This document shows positions 56,801 through 64,000 of a stretch of DNA of 64,000 bases, piece after piece. The position numbers and the translations under genes are program-made. Source of the DNA: Karstenula rhodostoma CBS 690.94. Lineage: Eukaryota > Ascomycota > Dothideomycetes > Pleosporales > Didymosphaeriaceae. Position 1 is the first letter of the stretch; every line of letters begins with the position of its first letter. The stretch spans positions 186,001-250,000 of the forward strand of contig MU001516.1 in the NCBI GenBank assembly GCA_010093485.1. The letters are read 5' to 3'. The notes beneath the pieces were generated by a model. That model saw only the letters and a program-made list of their open reading frames with translations, ran no database searches and was not told the origin of the DNA.

Positions 56801-59800
56801 CAACCCCCACATCGTACGAAAGCGCGATCTGATCAAACCTCCCCACGCATGCCACGTTGTGGTCCATAGCAGTGAGCTTGAAGGCAACATATTGCCACAA
56901 TTGGCCCATGTAAGCCACAAAGGATGCTTCGGTTCTGATATGAAGCCGCGAAACACACCCATGGTGCCCAGGAGTGCATTGTTGAGAAGGCGGAGGGCGC
57001 GATCTTGATTTATAATATCACTGTCGGCAACCTCCAGGAAATTCTTTTCCTGGACTTCACGAAGCCACAGGGTGTATAACGCACAGCACAAGCGTTTGAG
57101 GCACAGCCCTGTCGTGTTATACGGCGTTCCGAATTGGGTAAAGGTGGATAGGATCTAATATAGAGAGCATCTCTCAAAGTGGGTCTTGTGCTACAAATGC
57201 TTGCAATGCCCCGCATTATCTCGAATTCGGAGCCAAGGCCGTAAGGTGCTCGAGGAAGTAAGAGATCATACGACAGTGCAACACCTCTCGGCCGGAAGGA
57301 ATGGCGTTGTCTCTTTCTGCAAGGGAGTGAGGGGTTTTGAGCACATGACGGAGACGAAACAGAAACCAATTCATCAGTGCCGAGTAGTGGTCAATCTGTA
57401 TATTTGCGCCTTGCCCTGCTGACTACTCAACAGCTTTTCATGCTACATGTATCGGTGATGGGTATGCATGTGTCGCAGTGTTCAGTATCAGGTGATCTTA
57501 CTGAAGCACTAATGCGCTTACTGCAGAGAAGAGAATCCTCAACATTGAGCGACCAAGCCAGATTTCAACAAGCAGTCCCATCAAATGCAGCAGAACACTT
57601 GTACGTGCCGAAAGCCGTGTTTCTGAAATCTGTGCGAGGCTACACCAAATGTATGCTAACGCTAAACGACTCTAGCTCCATTGGGGGCCTGTCCAGGTCC
57701 GCAAAAGTGCGAAGGAGTTCAGCGCCAGAGACCTCCATACCCCCACGCTACGGATGCCATCCCTCGTCCGATTCTTACTCAACATTGCAAAAAATGACTC
57801 GTGTTTTCGAACGCCGTGGTCTGCTCGCACGACAACGGCAGTTGCAAACATCAAGGTGGGATTGAAGGAGCTTGTCGCCACAGTCGCAGCCCAGCCGCGC
57901 CAATACTGCCTTCCAATTCTCATTGGATATGTACACCCTTGAGTCAAGTACCAGCATAGACTTCTTGATTCGCTCTCGATACCTTCCGCGAGAGAAATAC
58001 CACCGAGACGGCGGCCATCCCGATCGAATCGGCCCGTGCGCGATTCATGCCATTTTCAAAGCGCCATTATCCTCGGTTGCGGAGCCGGGGTCGTTCTTAC
58101 CGCTCCGATGCTTCCGCTGGTCAATGCAACGTCTTCAGTGACCTTCCAAACTTTTACAAAGCGTGGGGTACAAAGTTACGAACTTATCGACAAGATAGGA
58201 ATTCCTCCACGAGTCAAGCTTCGGTCGACGACGGGTCGTGAGCCAACCGCGTCCTTCGGTTTCCGCCCTCTTTGATCGCCGAAGGCTGAAGGCTAAGCCA
58301 CCCTTCGGTTGTGCGTGGTGTATCTCCGTGGATCTCCGAAACGGCGGTCAATTGAGGCTCTAGCTATCGTGGGACGCAAATGTACATGACGTTGGAGATT
58401 CTGCGGTGCGTGTACGCGCGGACAGCGAGGTGACGCAGTACCACGATGCACGAACCAGGTCCGGTCCAACACCCCGAGCTTCGAAGAGCACTGCGTCGCG
58501 GACATTTCTCTCGGTCTGATGATATACCGCAACTCGAACTACGACAAGAGCGGCGCTGTTTATGTTGAATGCAAATACTGAGCCCTCTGTGGGGGTAGCA
58601 GGAAAGCAGGCGAGTGCCGACGACATGGTTGCACTGCTCCACGTCGTCGCAGATTTTGCCCTCTTCATTCCCTTGCGTATAGATAAAGTCTTCGTCGCAC
58701 GTCCGCTTTTGTAAGGTGCATGCAATCTACACCCGACTGCGGACAATATGTTTGTTACTCTTTGACCATACGATCGGTTTTTGCTAGCATGCACCTTACA
58801 TACCTTGTGAGCGTGTCTCCATTTCAAATCATCATAATTTCTCGTCACATCAATTCTTGCTTACTACAGCCACAATATACACTTCGACCCACCCGCCATC
58901 ATTTCCCTTCGACCCAAACTACCTCCTTCCAAGGCACAGGTGCAAAGAAAAAAGCAACCCCCGCCACGAGCGAAGTCGGACCCCAGCCCTTGCACGCGCC
59001 CATGCACCAATCTCTAATCTCACGACGCACAACGGGTGGCTTCGGCAGGCTTATGCCACTTCAACGTGGTCTCCAGTCAAGGGTTCTCGGGAAATTCCAG
59101 TCCCCATGATTGCTTTTTGCGCTCCTGCTGGCACCACCACGTCATTGGCGCAGCCGGGTTGGACCGCTTACCGCTCTGCCAGGCCCGTATCTGCCCATTT
59201 TCTCGGGTCGAGCCTTTTTATCTGATGTTTTGCTTTTTTTCGAGTCGGCGCCTTCTTTGGTAGCCTGGCGATTGCTGCACTGGGAGGCATCGTTGGCGGA
59301 GCGTACAGGGCGCAGGGCACGAGGTCAGCGAGCGTGGCTTGGGACGTTTGTTCGAGCGTTTTTCTGCGGGACGGTAGATAGCATTGTGAGTGGATGTGTG
59401 ATGGTTGTGAGGCTTGCGCTCACCGGACGCGGTATCTTGCGGTGAGGAACCTGCCAGCACGGCTGGCATATCACGTATTTGCACGCCCCAAGGAAAGGAC
59501 TGGACCACCAGGAGGCTGCAATGAAGGTGGCAGGCTCACACATCCCGCGCGATGCACGCTGCAGCGACGTTTGGGACGATACGTGTGATGGTGAGGACGA
59601 ATCGGTAAGCGAATGTAGAAAGCTGAGCTCTGAGACCGCCGTTTGCTCGGGGCCAGAAAGAGGCCCTGGAGCAGACTCTAAGACCGATCGGAGAGTATCT
59701 ACGCTCGTCGCTCGATCGGTGTACGAAGGCCCCGAGGAATATCACAGAGGAACCCCCACGGGTCGACCTCGGGATCCGTTGATATGCACACTTCAGATGC

Positions 59801-60158
59801 TGGAAGTTGCTGTAGCTCACCGGTTCTAGAATTACTCTTGATTGGCCAGTTCACGATTCAAGTGGTTGGTCAAAGGGGCCGATGAGACATGCTGCACAAA
59901 GACATGTCAGCTCGAGAAGATTGTGATTTTGAGAGGAGATTTCTATTCTACTTTATTGGAGGACCCGAAGCTAAGAGTAACCGATGCTAATGTGGAGATA
60001 GAGTAGTCGCACTATGGAATGGGGAGGCAAAGCAAGAAAAGAAACCTGTGATGTGATGAAGCCGACCAGTCGGTACCATGGAAAGTGTTGTAATGTCCCC
60101 AAAAGTGCAAAAACCAGAAAGTTTCAATGCAGCTGCACGGGCGAAGGCTGGATCCGAA
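53810..60158. other. 6.3-kb gene desert
   Basis: No convincing gene on either strand. Frames of 110-170 codons are scattered over all six frames and lack motifs. The sequence is not AT-rich, and the periodic boxes of the three repeat zones are not evident. A perfect inverted repeat lies at 56324-56350. Short duplicated words with CCTTCGG/CCGAAGG occur near 58250-58310. Fragments that look protein-like include 54411-54574 minus (GRAISDDEESSDASS) and about 59240-59310 plus (FFGSLAIAALGGIVGGAYRA), but no start, splice or continuation supports them. Decayed ancient genes or elements are possible. Confidence 0.5.
56324..56350. repeat. Perfect 8-bp inverted repeat with 11-nt spacer
   Basis: GAAGTCGA at 56324-56331 pairs with TCGACTTC at 56343-56350. 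A TTTTTTTT run follows at about 56370, but the spacing is too long to claim a Pol III-type or other terminator. Possibly chance. Confidence 0.3.
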
Positions 60159-61359
60159 TCAGGACGGTCCAAGATCCAGCATCTCGCTGTCGTAGTCCAA
60201 GTCATCGTCGTCGTCCTCGCTGAAAACATCGCCCTCGCTGTCTGCAACTTCATCACCATTAGCGCCCACCTGATAATCGGTCTCGTTCTCGCCTTCAAGA
60301 TCCTCCTCATGAGTGTAGATGTTCCACTTTGGACCGCTATCCTCTTCCGAGCCATCGCTGTCGGGTGTAGTATCAACGGAAGGAAATGACCTATCAGCCT
60401 TACTATCGTCGTCAGTGTCCTCCCACATCTCGTAGTCCTCAATCGGGTCGTCATGCCAGACAAGTTCCACACCCCCGCTCTCCCGCCTGTCAACCCGCTT
60501 CTGCATCTTGTCTTCTAGCCGCTTTCGCTTTTGACACACTAGGTTTCCGTTCTTCTCATCCGAGGCCAGAACGTAGACAAGGTTGACACGATGTGTGTTG
60601 AGATGTAAGCGTTGCAAGCCAAGGAAGATGCTGCAAAGCTTGATCCTGTAGTCGAGATAGAAATCAAAGTTCATATCGTCGATGGCAATGTCGGTGATTG
60701 CATTTCTGTGGGCGGAGGTCAAGGTGCGAGTCCATGCCCTGATCAGCGCACCCTCATCGTTCCAGTTGCAGAAGAAGAAGATCGAGTCGGAATAAGCCAA
60801 AGTCCCGACCTCGTGATAGATCTGCCTGCAGACTTCGGAAAGATGGAAGGCCGTCGGAAGGCGGGGCTTGTCTTCTGCGCGAGTGCTGAGCCACCGAATG
60901 GGATTGTCCTCGCCGACGACTCCCACAGTGTGTCCTTTGCAGACCACGGCATCTGGGCGTGAGTCATCGTCGTGCATGTTGACAATGTTGCTGGCCGTCG
61001 CGTAGCGCCAGATCTTGTTGCGGAGTTCTCCTGGCAAGCGAAGAAGAGGTGAATCTGTCGCATTGCGCTTGGCACTGTAACCATTTCAGCTGTAGTACTC
61101 ACTTCATGACCTACCAGGAGGGATTCGTGACTTACACCTCGACCATCCACGGTGGCGTCTTTCCCATGTCAACCAAGCCGTTCTCCCGCTTCTTGACCTC
61201 CCATGCCCTCTCGCTACTCAAACCCGCCGATTCTCTCGAGGAAGACTTCAGGGCTCTCACACCCTTTAGAACCTTGCGCTGCTTGAAGATGACTCGTTTG
61301 ATCTTCACGGCATCCGAAGACATGGATGTTGTTGGAGTGGCTTTCTTGCGGGCAGCCAT
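60159..61359 (-). CDS. Hypothetical protein with LPGELRNKIWRYA motif, acidic tail (379 aa, two exons)
   Basis: Exon 1 is 61136-61359 and exon 2 is 60159-61074. The 61-nt intron has donor GTAAGT and acceptor TACAG. The ATG at 61359 gives MAARKKATPTTSMSSDAVK, followed by a Lys/Arg-rich segment. The splice joins WMVEV to AKRNATDSPLLRLPGELRNKIWRYA. The R/S-xLLxLPxELRxxIW pattern is a short F-box-like motif common in expanded, uncharacterised fungal families. EVCRQIYHEVGTLAYSDSIFFF and WTRTLTSAHRNAITDIAI are the other family-type blocks. The C-terminal quarter is strongly acidic (SEDDDDDLDYDSEMLDL). The gene at 62070-62937 is a paralogue with the same intron position and phase. Molecular function unknown. 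Confidence 0.8.
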
Positions 61360-62069
61360 CGTGATGCTAAGTACCAGCTGTGGTTTTTGGGCAAGGAGGG
61401 TCACTGTGAGGACGCTGTACGTGTTCGGAGGGAGAAGAAGAGGCCTGGTGGGAAACGTCGACTATATATATGTGGCACATCCCCACACAATAGTGAGAGA
61501 GGTTACGAACACTGGCCTGGATGCTTCCGAGGATTGAAGTGAGAGGTTAATAGAGGGCTTACCACCTCACCTCCTATTGGTAAAATGCTGCTGGTACCTA
61601 ATAGTGAGATACAGGTAATCGCTTATTGTGCTGTTACGTGGTAAGAGAAGACGAATACTAGCTGCCGGGCTGCCCAAATTGAGTTCTTCACTGGATCCAT
61701 GAAGATATGTTCCGGTACTGCAATATTGAAGTAGGGAGACGCATTCGCGAGGAAGGTAGGGATTAGAAGGTAACGATTATTGATTAGGTGAATATCGCGT
61801 TAGGGTGTGAATTGTTGGGGGCCGGTGGAACGATAGTGCGTACCATCCTATCAACCATGGTATCACTGGATTTATCTGTGGCGACAATATATACATACAA
61901 TCCCTCGTTGAGAGTTTTAACTCACTATGCTATCCTGAGAGAAATCATGCAGTGCCTTCGTCATTGGCCAAGTACTGTATACAAAGCTGGAATAACCTTC
62001 CCAGGTATGAAACGGAATCATGAACGCCTTAGACACTTTCGTCTTCCTAGCATTCCCACACGTCCTTCA
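61360..62069. other. Gap between the two paralogues
   Basis: About 700 bp, moderately AT-rich with short direct words such as AGTGAGAGAGGTTA near 61490 and GAAGTGAGAGGTTAATAG near 61537. It must hold the promoter of the left paralogue. No gene seen. Confidence 0.5.
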
Positions 62070-62937
62070 CTACGGGTGACGTTTTTCTCCAGACCCCAAA
62101 CTCAACGCGCTCGTCGGTGAAACAAACGAGGGGTTCCATACATGCACGTCTGTCGTGTATCTATAGCGCTTGTAGCCGCCTGACCCGTATATGTGAATAC
62201 ACTGCAGAGACCGAAAGGTCCAATGCAAAAATTCGGTGTGAGATGCCCTATAGCAGCCCACGCAGACTGCGATGTCGGTGATGGCTTTCCTGTGTGCGGG
62301 CGCCAGTCGCGAGGCCCAACTGCCGATGTCTTTCGGGTTATGAGTATCGAAGAGGAAGATGATTCCTTGATACGCTATTGGAGCGGTGTCGAAATAGATC
62401 GCGCGGCATACTTGGGGGAGAAGGAGTACTGCTGGGACCTCTGCCTGACCTCGGAGCGAAGTGTCCCATGGCAGCAGCCTGAGTGGACCCCCGCAGAGCG
62501 GGTCACGCCCATCGCAGATTGTCCGTGACCACCACATGTGTACGTTGATACAAGTCCCAGTCAGGACGTACTGCCATATCATGAGCCTGATCTCGGCTGG
62601 CAGGCGGAGTAGAGAGGATTCCCGGAAATTGCGCTCGACACTGACGAGGTTAGCTTCTAAGAATAGCTTTACGTTTGCTCACGCTCACTCACGTCTTGAC
62701 CAGCCATGGTGGAGTGGTCTCCAAGCTGACTAGACCATTTGCCAGCTTCACAACCTCCCAAGTCTTCTTCTCTGCTTCCGTCGAGGGCTTGGGCTCAGAC
62801 TCAGCTTCACACGCAGTGGTCGAGGAAGATGATGCCCTTGAGGTATCCCACGCAATTGTGAGACGTGCAACAAGCTTGAGTGCGCACGTTAGCACAGCGA
62901 TGGCCACGGCCGATATGATTATCTTGATTGCGGCCAT
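62070..62937 (-). CDS. Paralogue of the 379-aa gene, short form with N-terminal membrane segment (271 aa, two exons)
   Basis: Exon 1 is 62693-62937 and exon 2 is 62070-62640. The 52-nt intron (GTGAGT, GCTAAC, GTCAG) sits at the same place and phase as in the neighbour. Matching blocks are WEVVKLANGLVSLETTPPWL (neighbour: WEVKKRENGLVDMGKTPPWM), ESSLLRLPAEIRLMIWQYV, PQVCRAIYFDTAPIAYQGII and RLAPAHRKAITDIAV. It differs in two ways: the N-terminus is a hydrophobic segment (IKIIISAVAIAVLTCALKLV) instead of a Lys-rich one, and it stops about 110 residues early, lacking the acidic tail. An alternative ATG at 62949 adds four residues. It may be membrane-anchored, and it could be a decaying copy. Function unknown. 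Confidence 0.72.
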
Positions 62938-62949
62938 TATAGAATTCAT

Positions 62950-63416
62950 TGGCGGTTTGGCTGAGTGGTGTTTGCAGTTGATTGCGGGAGAGTTCGGGCA
63001 GTGCTTGTGCGCCGTGATATATAGGATAATGATGATAGAAGAGTCAATCGAGTAAAGTGGGGACACAAGGAAACAGCGCTCACGCCTGGAAATTTTGCGA
63101 CGCTAGCGGAGAGGCCAATTGAGAGAGGGATACGGTATGTGTGCACGATATTGAACAGAGGAGTCTAATTAAAACTAGCAGAATTCAAACGCAACCTCGC
63201 ACCTGACTACCAAAGTACAAGCGAGTGAGACTTTTGAGCAGTACCACTTGAACTACCACATAACATCATTCAATAGTTCAGCAGCGTACGAAATTACACT
63301 GGGAGTAGGCTTGTTGGGATTCATCTGGATCAACAACCGCCCGCAAACAAGCCATATACCGAAACAAGTAACCAGTTGGACAGAGCAAAGCACATGATCT
63401 TGAAACATATGTTCTC
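62950..63416. other. Intergenic, no gene seen
   Basis: About 470 bp between two minus-strand genes, moderately AT-rich. It carries the promoter of the short paralogue and the 3' end of the membrane protein gene. Confidence 0.5.
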
Positions 63417-63983
63417 CTACCTATGCGCGCTGCTGCTGTCCGTGATTTCGCCACCATTCTGCTCTGGGTCTTCACCAGCCTTTTGCCTTCGTTTTCTTGT
63501 TAACTTTCTGCGCCCTTTGAGCCTGTCTCTGTGCGCCCTGAAAGCCTCGCGGATACTCTCTTTAGGATCGAAAGCGATTTGATCGGACACTTGCACCACG
63601 GTTGTGCCTACAAGTATTGTATCCAGCAGTAAAAGCAGTACAGTTATGGCAGCCGTAAATCCTGTATCCATCCTCCGCATCCAAAGCAGTACAATAGGAC
63701 TTATTACGGCAGCAAGTGTAACCGTTATCATCCTTTTCGTGTTTTTCGAGATTGCTGTCCCTAAGGTGGAGCCTAACCAGCGCAGGAACTTGTGTGTAGG
63801 TATGTGGGCTCTGTGCTGTATCTTCATGTCCTCGCGTATTTGGGAGAAAACATGTTCCTTGTACTCGATAAGATGTAAGCTTCTGATGCCTAGTCGCACG
63901 ACATAAGCCGCAATGACGAATCCCATCGCTACAAGCACAAATTGGTATAGTGGAACACCTCCATCGAGTTCGTGGACCTGCAT
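63417..63983 (-). CDS. Hypothetical multi-pass membrane protein (188 aa, possibly 5'-truncated by the window)
   Basis: The frame runs from an ATG at 63983 to TAG 63417-63419. It stays open across the remaining 17 bases to the window edge, so a longer N-terminus or an upstream exon is possible. About three hydrophobic segments are visible: YQFVLVAMGFVIAAYVV near the start, MITVTLAAVISPIVLLW in the middle, and AAITVLLLLLDTILVGTTVV. A charged loop lies between the first two, and the C-terminal tail is very basic (RDRLKGRRKLTRKRRQK), probably cytosolic by the positive-inside rule. No known family is recognised. Confidence 0.65.
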   Translation of the reverse strand: MQVHELDGGVPLYQFVLVAMGFVIAAYVVRLGIRSLHLIEYKEHVFSQIREDMKIQHRAHIPTHKFLRWLGSTLGTAISKNTKRMITVTLAAVISPIVLLWMRRMDTGFTAAITVLLLLLDTILVGTTVVQVSDQIAFDPKESIREAFRAHRDRLKGRRKLTRKRRQKAGEDPEQNGGEITDSSSAHR

Positions 63984-64000
63984 GCTGAAAAGGCTTGCCA

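Noticed and set aside
58720..59445. Possible small two-exon mitochondrial or membrane protein gene
   Set aside because: Fragments look protein-like (RRTTGGFGRL; FFGSLAIAALGGIVGG), but the available GT-AG pairs do not join them in frame.

Overview
The window looks like nuclear DNA of a filamentous ascomycete (Pezizomycotina). Introns are short (49-94 nt, one of 319 nt), with GTRNGT-type donors and CTAAC/CTGAC/ACTAAT branch sites. The recognisable genes are fungal housekeeping orthologues, and the left edge is an extremely AT-rich, TpA-rich island of the kind left by repeat-induced point mutation (RIP). Dothideomycetes is my best guess, but that is inference. Protein names rest on motifs read by eye; no database search was run.

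Layout. 1-1.57 kb: AT-rich island with 46-, 12- and 65-bp repeats and one open remnant of a decayed reading frame. 1.6-6.6 kb: a lineage-type gene combining a trypsin-like fold with a zinc finger, and a conserved hypothetical protein. 9.2-14.1 kb: divergent ribosome-biogenesis (PWP1) and splicing (PRP16) genes. 14.1-23.7 kb: two zones of diverged tandem repeats separated by a small F-box-like gene that lies between 87-bp direct repeats. 23.9-35.8 kb: a gene-dense block with SEC20 (ER SNARE), a mitochondrial ribosomal protein (mL53/MRPL44), inorganic pyrophosphatase, a 648-residue unknown, a glycine-rich RRM protein with six exons, and a membrane-anchored TAP-like hydrolase ending in KDEL. 36.5-45.1 kb: an 8.5-kb zone of degenerate tandem repeats without genes. 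45.4-53.8 kb: a mitochondrial-type two-RRM protein whose start codon is split by an intron, PEX5, an F-box protein and a DHDPS-family aldolase. 53.8-60.2 kb: a gene desert. 60.2-64 kb: two paralogous genes with an LPxE motif and a membrane protein that may run off the right edge.

The genes do not form one pathway. Two pairs share short divergent promoters: PWP1/PRP16 (287 bp) and SEC20/MRPL44 (274 bp).

The most unusual content is about 17 kb of diverged tandem repeats in three blocks. Unit length changes from zone to zone (about 50, 100, 195 and 220-280 bp), nearly every unit carries an ACATG/CATG core, and one unit was duplicated exactly and recently (2 x 51 bp). I cannot match these repeats to a known fungal repeat class. 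Other points of note: KDEL/RDEL endings on two membrane proteins, an 86-residue in-frame extension without acidic residues upstream of pyrophosphatase, an intron inside a start codon, and a 21-nt microexon.
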